Positions 8,440-17,686 are shown, counted from the first letter of the stretch. The stretch: 25,000 bases of DNA from Isochrysis galbana (GCA_018136815.1 JADDIW010000067.1:1-25000); one strand, 5' to 3'. Numbers and translations: made by a program. Notes: generated by a model not told the origin, from the letters alone.

Positions 8440-9920
8440 ATGCTCTCGAGCGACGAGGAGGACTCTCCCTCCCAACCGGCTTCGGAGGCATCCTGCTCGA
8501 GCTCTCCGTGCTCGGACTTGTCATCGACGGAAGACCCCTACCAGCTACCACCCCAGCAGGACGTGCCGCTCCGCCTTGCCGCCACCGAGGCCGACTTGAG
8601 CCTCCGGCAGCTGCAGATCGAGCACGAGCGCACCCTGCTCACGCTCCGCCACAAGCTCGAGCTCCGAGAGGCACGCGACGCCGCGCGAGAAAGCCGACGG
8701 CGTGAACGAGAGTGTCGTTCTCAGTGCGATGCAGCGGCTAAGGCTCTGGAGGTGTCGCATGCGGAGACACACCAGCTGCGTGAGGACCTCGAGGCGGCAC
8801 AGCACGCCTTGGCGCGTCTGACCAAGGACATTCACGACCTCGAAGCCCAGCTCGAGGAGTCTAAGGGTCAGGTACGGAGATTGAGCACGGAGCTGGTTGA
8901 CACGAATACGCGTCTACGCCAGCGTGACGAGGAGGTTGAGGGGCTGCTTCCCGCACTTCACAAGCTTCGAAGAGCTGAAGATGCGCTGCAGGAGGCCAAT
9001 AGCAAGCTTGATGCCGAACGACTTCGGGCAGCGGCGGCCGCGCAATGGGAGACGCGTGAGCAAGAATCATCTAAGAAACTTCAGACTGCACTGCAGGAGG
9101 TACGTTGGCTGAACGCGCACCGCCTCTGCTGCTCGTCCAAACAATTCGCATAATATTCAAGGCATGTCCCTCACCGCAGGACAAGGAGTCACCACTAGCC
9201 GTACCGCCCTGGGGATTCAGCGGAACTTCGTCGCCACTCAGATGCTCCCTCCTTTGCCCTCAGGGCATAATTTTGAGGCAGAGTCTTCAGGCCGCAGATT
9301 CGGAGATACATCACTTGCGCGAAGAGGTGTCGGCTGCTTCAGACCGCCTCAACGAGAGCATCAAAGAGGTCATTCGGCTCGGACATACACGTCGGCGCTC
9401 TGCTCTTCGGCTCGATGAGCAACGCACCAATGCCGAGCTTTCTCGCGCCCTTGCTGTCTGGGCGCAAGCGTCCGCGCGGCTCGACCGCGAGGCTGCGTTG
9501 CACCGGGAAAAGGCTGCACGTCGCGTCGGCAAGTTGGGCTCTCTATTTGCATGTCGTGCGTTGGAGGCGGAGCGCCGGGTGGCATTATTGCTTTGGTCAA
9601 ACCATTCCAAGTCTTTGATTCGCGCTGAGACCGCTTCGGCATTCCATTGGCGCCGATTATCCGCCATGATGAATCAAGCGCGCCGACGAGGCCTCCTGCG
9701 CCGACAGACGCTCATGCGTCTAAGGATGTATCGGAGATCTTTGGTGCATTGGCGGAGAAATGTGGCCAACTTTGATTCAATCAAGGTCCAGCGTGCCATT
9801 TTCGTGGTCTGGAAATTGTGGGTCGACGGCGTTCGCATGTACCAGGAATGCAGTATGTTGAATGCTCGTCGGGCACACATCCACACAACGGCTGGGCCTT
9901 GGTGGGCACAACTATCCTGA
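8440..9920 (+). CDS. Two-exon coiled-coil protein with Trp/Arg-rich C-terminus
   Basis: Exon 1 is 8440-9099 and exon 2 is 9264-9920. The intron 9100-9263 begins GTACGT, ends CCCTCAG, and joins two phase-0 frames, giving 438 residues. The ATG at 8440 is preferred over an in-frame GTG at 8416. Residues 1-40 are Ser/Asp/Glu-rich; about 45-260 form a long heptad coiled coil (ELREARDAARESRRRERECR, LEAQLEESKGQVRRLSTEL, LQAADSEIHHLREEVSAA) that continues smoothly across the splice junction. The last 150 residues carry Trp-centred motifs (ALAVWAQ, ALLLWSNH, AFHWRRL, LVHWRRNV, IFVVWKLW) in Arg-rich helices, weakly like Sfi1-type centrin-binding repeats; spacing is irregular (about 18 to 45 residues). 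A cytoskeletal or centrosomal role is possible but inferred. A further exon after GTATGT at 9853 (toward VELFRLLRDAFRALSVL near 10000) cannot be excluded, but the phases tried do not fit cleanly. Confidence 0.72.
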
Positions 9921-11552
9921 TCCATTACTCGCAACCTCGCACTCGCTTTGGAAAATGAAGGGCAATGTTCGGAGTATTGAGCTCCGGAAAGATGCCGATG
10001 TTGAGCTGTTCCGGTTGTTGCGAGATGCGTTTCGTGCATTATCAGTCCTAAGGATTGCCCGCTTCTCATTTTCCGTCCTTGCCGCCACCCGCCACCCGCC
10101 ACGCCGCCTCATGCTTTCCGGGCCAGGGCGATAATGAGGTGGGGTTAGGTAGGTGCGGCAGACTTGCCCATCGCACCGCGTGACCGAAGTTTGAAGGTTG
10201 TGACTGTGATGGAATACCAGATACCGGGGGGCAGGGGGGGGCGAGGGCCGAGCCCCCTCAACCCCAACCCCCCAAAATATGCATCAAACATGCAAAATAT
10301 GCAGAGATATGCAAAATCACCCAAAAAGCAAACATCTGGCAGATTTTGGGCTAGGAGTACACACCTACTAGACGCCCGGCATCTACTACCGTTTTGCCGC
10401 CAATATGCAAAATCACCGAAAAAGGGCTAAAATATGCGCAAAACACATCTTGTATATTTCTATCTCGGCTTAGGTAGGCGCCACCGTTCTCTGACACTTC
10501 ACACTTGCACACTCGCTCTTCCATCTCCCTTCCGGTATCAATATTCGTCCGCGGGACTCCCCCCCCCATTTGAGAACTTGCAACCAGAGGTCCAGTATTC
10601 CATAGCGAGCCAAATCCTGGCGCGTCGCAAATCCCTGGCACCGGTGTCCTTAGCTCCTCTCTCTCCCCACACAAAGGCCCAATGGCCTCAGGTGAGGGGT
10701 GAGGGGGGGTTGGACAGGGCATACACAAGCCCTGAAGGCACCAGCGCCTCGTCGCGGCGCGCGCACGACGAGGGCGCTGACATCTCTTAGTCGCCTCTCG
10801 TCGGCGCTGCGAGCGACGTCGAAAGCGTCTTTCGCAGTGAGAGGGGGGCAAGGGCGAGGCGCTCTGGGCGGCTGGGCGGCCGCGGCGCGCAGCAGCGCAG
10901 CAACCCCCGCTGTAGTGTCTGAAGGCGATGGGCGCGCGCCCCCCACAGCGGACACGAAGGCGCGCGCCCTCAAGGCCATCTGCTGTTGGTATCATCCCGA
11001 CGCAGATCGGTCGGTGTTGCGCACCAAGGTCCAAGGTGCAGTGAGTGGGCTGCGGAGTTTGGGGTAGCAGCAGGTGCAGCCGCGCAAACTCCGAGTCGGC
11101 CGTGGCGCCCGCGCCGAAGAGCAACTCCCCACTCGGCCGTGCAGCTCCTCGCTCCTCGTGCGCGCGCACGCGCGGCACGTAACAGTCAGTGGGTGCGTGG
11201 GTGCGTGGGTGCACCGTAGTACCGAAGTACACAGTACACAGTACCGGCGGTGTGTGTGGTGTTAATTAACCCGCTGATGGTACCAACGCGTGCAGATTGA
11301 GGTGTTAACGCATGTTCCACACCTAGCCAATGGAGGTGTTAACGCAAAGTGGGTCAACACCGGGTAAACGTGAACCCATACGCCCTGGCTAGTGCTCCGA
11401 CACCAGTGGCTTTTGTTGTGCATCTATCTACCATTGTAATTGTAACCTTGTGATGCATCTTCATCCTTTTTTTGCTTATGTGCTTAGTATGATCACCATA
11501 GACATTGCAAGAACGGAGCCTCTTCGCTCTCCGCCGCGGCGACATGCACTAC
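9921..11552. other. Repeat-rich spacer, no confident gene
   Basis: The spacer has a possible unplaced exon near 9980-10110, ATGCAAAATCACC direct repeats (10307-10424), a GC-rich block (10650-11230), GTGGGTGC repeats (11188-11214), and GAGGTGTTAACGCA-like repeats near 11300 and 11333. A 293-residue minus-strand frame (10351-11232) shows no domain and varied low-complexity content, so I do not call it. Confidence 0.4.
10307..10424 (+). repeat. Direct repeat pair, ATATGCAAAATCACC(C/G)AAAAAG
   Basis: The two 22-bp copies, 10307-10328 and 10403-10424, differ at one base. The segment between them (CAGATTTTGGGCTA then ACACCTACTA) recurs in similar form near 21376-21410 (GATTCTGGGCTA then ACACCTACTA), so this is a dispersed repeat of unknown type. 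Confidence 0.6.
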
Positions 11553-11690
11553 ACAAAAAAAAACCTTTTAAAATTCTCACCTCGCGCGCGGCTATGTAGC
11601 TGTCTATCGTAGCCACGCCCATTTCCCTTCCTCTCCCTCGCTTCCCGCCTTGCGGCATCTCCCCTCGTGCCCTACTTAGGGGCCCAGGTT
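11553..11690 (+). repeat. Dispersed repeat R2, copy 1
   Basis: An A run, CGCGCGCGGC, AGCCACGCC, then CCTTGCGGC, CCCCTCGTGC and CTACTTA follow in the same order and similar spacing as at 15189-15329. The family is unknown; the leading A run and lack of coding capacity would fit a retroposed short element. Confidence 0.55.
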
Positions 11691-12302
11691 GTGGGGGGGG
11701 TTGGGTAGGGCGGGGGTGCACCGGCCCCTAGTGGTCTGTTCGCGCCTTCCTCCTGTGCCTCTAGGTGGCCCGTTTCTCGCTGTGCTGGTGTAAGCGGTTC
11801 GTTGTCGCTGTGTCGTCTTTGCTCGCGGCGCCCGTCTCTTCTGGGATGTCTTCGTGGAGGGAGACGCGCCTCTCCTTCAGGCGAGCTTTCCGGCTATGCC
11901 GATTGCCTCTGCCACGAGGCCGAGGTTGTCATTCAGTGTTAAGTTTCCTTTGGCGTTTTCTATAAAGATGGGGGCGCTAAGCTCTAGCGGTTTCTTTAGC
12001 TTGGGTTTTCTGCCCTGGGCCGCCAGGTGTGGGTGTTGGCTTCCTCTCCCTGTGTGGACAGAGGTGCATGAACCATTTGTGCGTCAGACAGATTGTCAGG
12101 ATGTTGTGCCCATAAGGGCCACCCGGCCGCGGGCCGCGCCGCCAAGGCGGCGCGGCCCTCGTCGGGGTGGGAGTGGCCTCTGCCATAAGGCATGCCCTGT
12201 GGAATGCAGGACCCTCCTGCCTGTTGCTGTCTCTCAGAGTCTTACAGTCTGCTGTCCCCCATGGGGGGGGCCAGCATGGCTGCTGTGCATGGTGTGGCCG
12301 AG

Positions 12303-12456
12303 GCCACGGGCCGTGTGGCGCGACCGGGGTCGCGCGCACCTGTTCGACCTCTGAGGGCGGACGCGGCCGCTTTGCCAGCGACAGGTCCATGTGGGCAGGG
12401 GGGTCGCCCTCGGCGGGGGGCCCGAATGAGAGGGGAGTCGCGGCGGCGCGCTCCAT
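12303..12456 (-). mobile_element. MERA repeat family, copy 2
   Basis: The minus-strand ATG at 12456 opens MERAAATPLSFGPPAEGDPP and continues through EVEQVRATPVAPHG, shared with copy 1 (708-888). The frame stays open to 11977 (160 residues from this ATG), Pro/Arg/His-rich with a palindromic GGGCCGCGCCGCC stretch near 12130-12155. Just before the ATG the strand reads CTAAGT-TTAT-ACTTAG, a small perfect hairpin. Its relation to a mobile element is inferred from the three copies. Confidence 0.5.
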
Positions 12457-13100
12457 CGCGTCTAAGTATAAACTTAGTTGACATGCCCTACACCATGCGC
12501 GGGGCACAAACGCTCTGCGCACCCAACACCAAGAGCCAAGAGCACGGCGAGAGAACATGAACATGAACAAGGAAATGGAAATATGGGATATGGGTACAAC
12601 TGCTTTAAAATTAAAATGCAGCTGAGCTTGCCTCACCCACCTATGCCACTGGAACTCAGCAGTGGATATGCAAGTTGCGCCCATCTAGCCCATTTATGAC
12701 CTTTTCAAGCCTTGAAGGACGTAATGACAGGAATTGAGTAAACACTTCATACATAGGCAGGCGTGTGAGCGACCAAATGTAATGTGTAATGTTACATGTA
12801 GAGTACCACGCGAGACTTGGGTGACCATGAGCTTGATGGTAGCCCAGAGGGGTCCCATGCCTTGCATACATTGGCTTTTGGAGGGGTTTGGGGTTTGGGA
12901 CCATTTGGTGGCTAAATACAAAGGGGAAGGACTATATGGTGGCTAGGAATTGGCTAAGCACGGAATACTTTTTTCGCCCTACTCTAGTCCCCATCTAAAG
13001 CCGAAGGAAGAGAGCGAGCGAGCTAGCGCTCGACTCGTCGGCGCGTCCGTCGCAGCCGCGCGCTCGCGCTCGCGCCCCCTTCCTCTCCCTCTCTTCCCCC
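12457..13100. other. Spacer upstream of the small acidic gene
   Basis: No coding signal is seen. The right side (13060 onward) becomes C/T-rich and merges into the compound microsatellite. Confidence 0.35.
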
Positions 13101-13108
13101 CACCCCAC

Positions 13109-13176
<68 letters not shown>

Positions 13177-13197
13177 CCCCCCCCCCCCTCCCCCCCG
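13109..13197 (+). repeat. Compound microsatellite (CT)n(GT)n(CTGT)n(C)n
   Basis: About 11 CT units, 6 GT units, 8 CTGT units and two C runs follow each other, ending in CCCCCCGCAG at 13191-13200. That end has the form of a splice acceptor with a very long pyrimidine tract, 35 bp before the ATG at 13235, so the repeat may lie in a 5' intron or leader. Confidence 0.85.
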
Positions 13198-13234
13198 CAG
13201 CGCTCTGGGGCGGGGGCTCGCGCCGGATCTGCCC

Positions 13235-13750
13235 ATGGGACTCGGGCTTTTGGCCTGCCTTTCAGGCGCCTGTTGCATCGGCTGCCTAGGCATGATCTCG
13301 CTCCGCCGCTCTCGCTCTCGCACACGCCCAGCGCAGAAGTACATGACGATTGGTGAGGACGACGACGAAGACGGGCTACTGCACGAGCCACGCTTCTCGG
13401 ACGGGCTCGATGAATCCAGTGTTGATGCGGAGGAGGATGAGCCGCCCGAGGTTGAGCCGGAGCCCGTGTCTACGCCCGCACCCGACGCCTTTGCGCGTGG
13501 CGTGTCAGCGCTACCCTCAGGCCCTCGAGTCGGTAATTTGATCGGCGACCAGCACGCCGCCGCCTCAGCCGTTGACGTGACGAGCGAGTCGTGGATCGCA
13601 GAGATGGACGCCGAGCTGGCGGAGTTCGACGCGCTAACCAGTACACCCACATCTTTGGACTCCCCCCTAGATACACGGCTCAACCGCTACTCGTCGATAG
13701 ACAATGATCTAGGACGGCACCTGACAACCACGCCAAAGATACCACTGTAG
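13235..13750 (+). CDS. Small acidic protein with Cys-rich hydrophobic N-terminus
   Basis: The protein has 171 residues. The frame is open back to 12950, but only through microsatellite sequence (SVCVCVCLSVCL), so the ATG at 13235 is chosen. The N-terminus is MGLGLLACLSGACCIGCLGM: Gly2 and four Cys in a hydrophobic run, followed by a basic patch RRSRSRTRPAQK. This looks like a lipid-anchored (myristoyl/palmitoyl) or single-pass membrane N-terminus. The remainder is acidic and Ser/Pro-rich (EDDDEDG, DAEEDEPPEVEPEP) and holds a helix SWIAEMDAELAEFDAL. No family is recognised. Conserved-looking third positions and lack of low-complexity after residue 20 support coding. Membrane anchoring is inference. 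Confidence 0.55.
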   Translation: MGLGLLACLSGACCIGCLGMISLRRSRSRTRPAQKYMTIGEDDDEDGLLHEPRFSDGLDESSVDAEEDEPPEVEPEPVSTPAPDAFARGVSALPSGPRVGNLIGDQHAAASAVDVTSESWIAEMDAELAEFDALTSTPTSLDSPLDTRLNRYSSIDNDLGRHLTTTPKIPL

Positions 13751-14218
13751 AGACTGACCGGGTGGGGGGTGCGTACTGGGTTTGTTGGCTTACCGGGGCC
13801 ACTGCGGTTCGTCGTAAGCAAGTTGTCTGATCCTCGCCTCGTAAATTCAATAGATCAAATCTCTTGACGATGGAGCATGAAATTTGCTCTGAGGACACCA
13901 TTGTTCGTTGTCAGGCACAGGATTTGGAATGTTTCGCATTGAGGTCAACGGGACCGGATGAGTGCCGCGCACCTCTGCGCCCACGCCACGCGGCGACCGT
14001 GCTGAGAAGCATCTTTGTCTAAGCTTGGATGCATGACATGCCCGTAGCTTACAGCTTATAGACAACGCCCCCTCTCCCACCTGGCAGCTGTTTCGTATGT
14101 TTTGTTGTATGCTACTAGTACGTGTAGTGGTCGCTTTACCTTGTGCTTGTTTGGCTGCAAATATACTGCATCGTCCTCGCCTCCTTCCTCCTTCCTCCTG
14201 CTCCTATACATAAAACAA
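13751..14218. other. Spacer, no gene seen
   Basis: This is 3' flank of the small acidic gene. CTCCTTCCTCCTGCTCCTAT at about 14187-14206 is repeated at 15134-15152, upstream of repeat R2, and may be part of a repeat. No coding signal is seen. Confidence 0.35.
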
Positions 14219-14377
14219 CTGAGCGTTAGTACCACTACTCCCACTGGCCCGGTACTATCACGACACCCCTCAGCGCACCTGCCCGCACGCCTTGAAGTGG
14301 TGGCACAGACACATACACATATGCATCCCTTCAAATCTCCCCCCTCGCAAACCCCCGGCTCCCATTATAACTCCCCA
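14219..14377 (+). repeat. Dispersed repeat R1, copy A
   Basis: It begins CTGAGCGTTAGTACCACTAC, then CCCGGTACTA, CACGACACCCCTCAGCGCAC, and ends CCCGGCTCCCATTATAACTC. A full-length relative lies at 24838-25000 and a partial one at 24628-24688. Copies A and C align through their whole length with scattered substitutions. The family is unknown. Confidence 0.7.
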
Positions 14378-15188
14378 CAAGTTACAATGAGGGAAAACCC
14401 AGTGAGGCGGACCGACCTACGTCGGGCGACTCACCGGGGAAAAACACCGGGGGGGGGGGGGGGGGAGGGACCTCTCGTCGAGAAGCAGAACGGCCCTTAC
14501 AGCTCGCGCCGCGAGCAGTCCTCGAAGAAATAAATGACTGCGCCCCCCGATACCTACCACAAGGACGTCTTGAGCCACACTCCCTTCCTCTCTTCCTCCT
14601 GTCGCCAGCCGCCCCCCTTCGCCCGTTTGCTAACGCAAACGGGGCCCGTTTCTTACCGCACTCCATCGGAGGGGGTGCAAAACCCCCCCTCTCCCTCTCT
14701 CCATTCTCCTCCACCCCTCTCCCTGCGGCGCGTCGCCATGCGGCGCGCCACGGCCTGCTCTCAGAGGGCCTTTGGGGGCTCCCAGAGGGCCAGCAAGGGC
14801 AGCTCAGGGGGCAGTGGAGGCTGGGGCTCAGCCCCTGGCCCCCCCTGCCTCTCCCACGCTTGCCACGCTGGCCATTGGGGCCTCCCTGCGGCCTCTGTAT
14901 GCCTGGCGACCAGGGGAGGGGGGGGAGTCAGCTCGAGGGCAGGCCCAGTATGGGCGTGGGAGTGCGAGTCGCGGCCCGCGCCCACGAAGGGTCTGGGCCA
15001 GGATGATGATTGCCCAGCCCCTGCCAGAGGGCAGGGGCTGAGGTTGAATGTACGGGCCCACCCCGGGGGGTGTCCGCGATGGAGAGAGGGGGGCGCGAGG
15101 CCCCCATTGACCCCCACTTATAAAAGTAGGTTGTCCTTCCTCCTGCTCCTATCTCCTGTGTTCCATAAGAGCTCATTCATAGTAGTTC
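14378..15188. other. GC-rich low-complexity stretch, no confident gene
   Basis: A G run (14449-14465), Pro/Gly/Ala-rich frames on both strands and many GGGCC/GGCCC words are seen. A 279-residue plus-strand frame starts with an ATG at 14534 but has no domain-like content and runs into repeat R2. TATAAAAG at 15119-15126 is the only promoter-like word. Confidence 0.4.
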
Positions 15189-15329
15189 GAGAAAAAAAAC
15201 TTCTTAATCATCTCGCCACGCGCGCGGCCCTGCACGTCTTCCTGGCAGCCACGCCAGCGCCCTTTACCACCCTTTCCACCTGCCTTGCGGCTCATCCCCT
15301 CGTGCTCTACTTAAGAGCTCAGTGTTTGG
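15189..15329 (+). repeat. Dispersed repeat R2, copy 2
   Basis: Matches 11553-11690 in order: A run, CGCGCGCGGCCC, AGCCACGCC, CCTTGCGGCTCATC, CCCCTCGTGC and CTACTTA. Confidence 0.55.
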
Positions 15330-15950
15330 GGTTTCCAGTGGCAGGCAGCGTGAACCGGTCTCCTTGGCCGTAGGAAGAGTTATGCCCACTTTATGGGGGT
15401 ATTCATCAAAAAACAACCAAACCTCAGGTCGCAGCCTCTTGGGGCGGGCCTTGCCCATAAACCTGTGGCTACAGGGCAGGTCCCTTAGCCGCGTGTATGG
15501 CGTGAAATGTATAGAGTTTTTTTTTGATGGCCGATGGTCGATGGTCGATGGTCCGATTTCAAGAACGGGAAATCTTGAATGACAGCCATGCTCTACACGC
15601 TCCCTCATCGACAATGCAACCACACAACGCAGCGAGCCGGGCTTGCCGACAACCAAAAACACACGAGGAGGCCCGCCCCCACCCTCTCCCCATCGCGTAG
15701 GCCCAAAGTAGTGCACATGCATGTGGCACATGGCACATGGGCCGACCCCCCAAAACCGAAGAAAAAGGAACGAGGGGGGGAGCGGGAAGGGGAGAAGTGG
15801 TAGGGGCTGAGGCGAAATCAGCGGTGATCCAGGGAAGGGAGTGTATCTAGTAGCTTAGCGAATTCCTTCAAGAATGTATTTTTATCCATGATGCAACTAC
15901 GCTGATAATGTGGAAGTTGACTCGTTGTCGTGACAACATAATGGCTCTCC
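15330..15950. other. Spacer, no gene seen
   Basis: It contains a short GATGGTC tandem (15529-15552). The right edge, from about 15800, should hold the 3' end of the minus-strand cyclotransferase-like gene. Confidence 0.35.
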
Positions 15951-16631
15951 TCATATAAATGTAGCACCGGGCCTCTGCTCATAATTGCGTTTGGTCTGCG
16001 GGCGGCTATTCGGCGCATCAGCAGAACCAGGTGCCGGTTGTAGTCCTTCCAAGTACTCCACCCAAGTCGCAGCAAGACCAGATTCCCGCGCCCCTTCACG
16101 GAGAAGGTTCAAGTATCGCTGTGATGGGCGTGGTTGAATCTCGGCGACATCGTCGACACCCTTCCGGGTGCCACGAAAATGGGCTGTTGGTATCCCTGCG
16201 CCAGCACCTAGGCTCATGGCCTCCACTCGCCTCCCGTCGTAACATTCTACAGTGAGGGGAACCGGCCGATATGCAAGGGGCACGCCCTCGGAAGCAAGCA
16301 GCCGCAACCAATCAGCTGGCGTCAGCGTGTATAGGACACCGTGGCATTCTCTTCCCTCGTTGGGCTTAATTGCAGCAAACGCAGGTTCGAGGACGGAAAA
16401 TCCAGGCACGTCAAATGTCAACTCATGGTTGGGAGCCACAGCGGGCCTGGCGGGTGCGACTGGTGTGATGCGTCTCTGCTTCGTCATCACTTCCTCCTTC
16501 ATGTTGGAGCCGATGGCAAAGTACTCGACGACAAATCCGCCGGGCGTGGTCGAAGGTGGCGGTTTGACGAAGCCGGCCATCGCTGGATTAACCGCCGCAG
16601 TGAGGATGAGCAGCACGACGGTAGGGTCCAT
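15951..16631 (-). CDS. Gamma-glutamylcyclotransferase-like protein, secreted or organellar
   Basis: This is a 226-residue protein from the ATG at 16631; the upstream open frame to 16928 lacks an ATG and is not used. Residues 1-20 (MDPTVVLLILTAAVNPAMAG) form a signal peptide-like segment. The GGCT/AIG2 fold follows: YFAIGSNM at 37-44 (family consensus FAYGSN), LTFDVPGFSVLEPAFAAI, CHGVLYTLTPADWLRL, then SEGVPLAYRPVPL with Glu115 at the position of the family's catalytic acid, and the typical C-terminal RYLNLLREGARESGL. Enzymes of this family release 5-oxoproline from gamma-glutamyl peptides, including glutathione breakdown. Tyr in the YGS loop is Ile here, so activity is not certain. The C-terminus after 200 is disordered. 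The gene lies 282 bp downstream of a transposon-like ORF on the same strand, probably by chance. Confidence 0.78.
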   Translation of the reverse strand: MDPTVVLLILTAAVNPAMAGFVKPPPSTTPGGFVVEYFAIGSNMKEEVMTKQRRITPVAPARPAVAPNHELTFDVPGFSVLEPAFAAIKPNEGRECHGVLYTLTPADWLRLLASEGVPLAYRPVPLTVECYDGRRVEAMSLGAGAGIPTAHFRGTRKGVDDVAEIQPRPSQRYLNLLREGARESGLAATWVEYLEGLQPAPGSADAPNSRPQTKRNYEQRPGATFI

Positions 16632-16912
16632 AGTGCAGGAACCGTGATGGCTTGCACCCCGCACAACAGCACAGAGAAGCAAGGCAACACGAGAAATGAA
16701 AAACAAAAGGAAGTGTCGTAGAAGTGCGTGGGTGCAGTGCGTGCGGCACCTAGGGGTAGGCCAAAATATCCAGTAAAATCCACCCAAATATCCAAATGGG
16801 ATATCCAGTTTATATCCCCAAACACAGCAAAACCAGTGTTTGGGGGTTATTGTAGAAACACCGCCAAAACAGCCAAGAAGCAAAAAGCAATAAATATCCA
16901 CCACCTTATTAA
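16632..16912. other. Upstream region of the cyclotransferase-like gene with a hairpin
   Basis: This should hold the promoter of the minus-strand gene starting at 16631. It contains several ATATCCA words (16767-16810). No TATA box is recognised. Confidence 0.35.
16816..16845. repeat. Perfect 10-bp stem, 10-nt loop
   Basis: CCCCAAACAC (16816-16825) and GTGTTTGGGG (16836-16845) are exact inverted repeats around AGCAAAACCA. The hairpin lies 185 bp upstream of the ATG at 16631. It could be a terminator-like or regulatory hairpin or the remnant of a small repeat; no function can be assigned. Confidence 0.5.
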
Positions 16913-16920
16913 TAGCCCGG

Positions 16921-17322
16921 TCACTCACTAGGGGGGTGCGGAGGCCGCCTCAGCGCGTGGAGAAGGGGCTCCGCATCTTGCGACGTCTTCTCACTGAATA
17001 GCCATACATAATAGCTCCGTAACGAAGCCAGAATGGCGGTATCCCTTGTAGCGATATTTTCCTCATCCAAGGTTGGTTGCGGGCTATCCCATTTCACTCC
17101 GGCATACAGCGCCGGGATGTCTCCGTTGGCGTGCCTAGGTGTGAATCTTCTGAAAAACTGCTTAGTCACCATTTCTTCCGCCCTTATGATGTTTTCCGCT
17201 AGAGTCGGTGCTGGTGAGAATGTAAGTCTTTTCTCGACTACTTTGCGATTCAGAGTAGCTATGGCCTCCGGCCGTGCCATTTCGGGTGTTGCCGCCATCT
17301 GGGCCTTTCTAGCTTCTACCAC
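16921..17322 (-). CDS. Transposon-like ORF, downstream frame
   Basis: This is an open frame of about 133 codons with no ATG at its upstream end, overlapping the MERA frame (17309-17686) by 14 nt in another frame. It reads VVEARKAQMAATPEMARPEA, then AENIIRAEEMVTKQFFRRF, RHANGDIPALYAGVKW and RDTAILASLRSYYVWLF, which is soluble, mixed alpha content, unlike the Pro-rich upstream half. A one-base shift (+1) near 17310-17338 would join both into a single protein of about 250 residues. No family is recognised. It ends at a TGA inside the conserved element terminus. Confidence 0.5.
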   Translation of the reverse strand: MVEARKAQMAATPEMARPEAIATLNRKVVEKRLTFSPAPTLAENIIRAEEMVTKQFFRRFTPRHANGDIPALYAGVKWDSPQPTLDEENIATRDTAILASLRSYYVWLFSEKTSQDAEPLLHALRRPPHPPSE

Positions 17323-17686
17323 AGCGTAGGATTGATTGTTGTGTCAAGTGCCCGCCCCCGAGGGGTGCACTGGTGGTAGGAGTTGCCACCATGGGGGTGG
17401 CAGCAGTGCTGCCAGCCCCCATGGGGAGTCCTTGGTTGGGTGGCGTGTCGAGGGAGGCCTGTGGCAGGGCTTTGCCCTGGCTCTGGTCTGCACCAGGGAA
17501 CAGGACTCTGCCTGTTCCCTGGCTGTGGGGCTGCCTGGGAGGAGAGGGAGGTGGCGCCATCTCGACGTCCTGATCGGGAGGGGCTGAGGGCTGCGAGCGC
17601 TTGGGCTCCGGTGGCTTGGGTCGGCCCCGTTGGGGCGTCGTGGCGGCAGAGGGCTGGGAGTTGGGAGCGGTCGGCGCGCGCTCCAT
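17309..17686 (-). CDS. Transposon-like ORF, upstream Pro-rich frame (MERA)
   Basis: 125 residues from an ATG at 17686. The start, MERAPTAPNSQPSAATTPQR, is followed by Pro/Gln/Ser-rich sequence (KPPEPKRSQPSAPP, EMAPPPSPPRQPHSQ), probably disordered. MERA is shared with copies at 888 and 12456. Directly before the ATG is a perfect hairpin AAAACTAT-TGTT-ATAGTTTT (17691-17710). The frame ends in GGHLTQQSILRCGRS just where the next frame opens, which suggests one gene with a frameshift, an indel or a cryptic splice. Confidence 0.5.
   Translation of the reverse strand: MERAPTAPNSQPSAATTPQRGRPKPPEPKRSQPSAPPDQDVEMAPPPSPPRQPHSQGTGRVLFPGADQSQGKALPQASLDTPPNQGLPMGAGSTAATPMVATPTTSAPLGGGHLTQQSILRCGRS

Larger units (their letters stand above)
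16913..17686 (-). mobile_element. MERA element copy 3, candidate coding transposon segment
   Basis: The left edge begins TAGCCCGGTCACTCACTAGG. Its first 28 bp (16913-16940) are identical to the inverted right end of the 691-bp insertion at 22480-23170, including the TAGCCCGGTCAC inverted terminus. The stop codon of the ORF at 16921 lies inside that terminus. The right edge cannot be placed; 17686 is only the ATG of the MERA ORF, and I find no partner inverted terminus in the window. The classification as a DNA transposon is inferred from the shared terminus. Confidence 0.5.

Noticed and set aside
9853..9960. Second intron of the coiled-coil gene starting GTATGT
   Set aside because: The acceptor choices tried give a stop or wrong phase, and no pyrimidine tract precedes them.
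10351..11232. 293-codon open frame on the minus strand
   Set aside because: Arg/Pro/Cys-rich composition shifts along its length, no recognisable domain, and GC-rich DNA keeps several other frames open over the same interval.
12979..13683. 234-codon minus-strand frame over the small acidic gene
   Set aside because: It is a shadow of the plus-strand coding frame and microsatellite (RERERER and TDRQTDRQ repeats).
14534..15373. 279-codon plus-strand frame with an ATG
   Set aside because: Low-complexity Pro/Gly/Ser content, equally long frames on the other strand, and its end lies in dispersed repeat R2.
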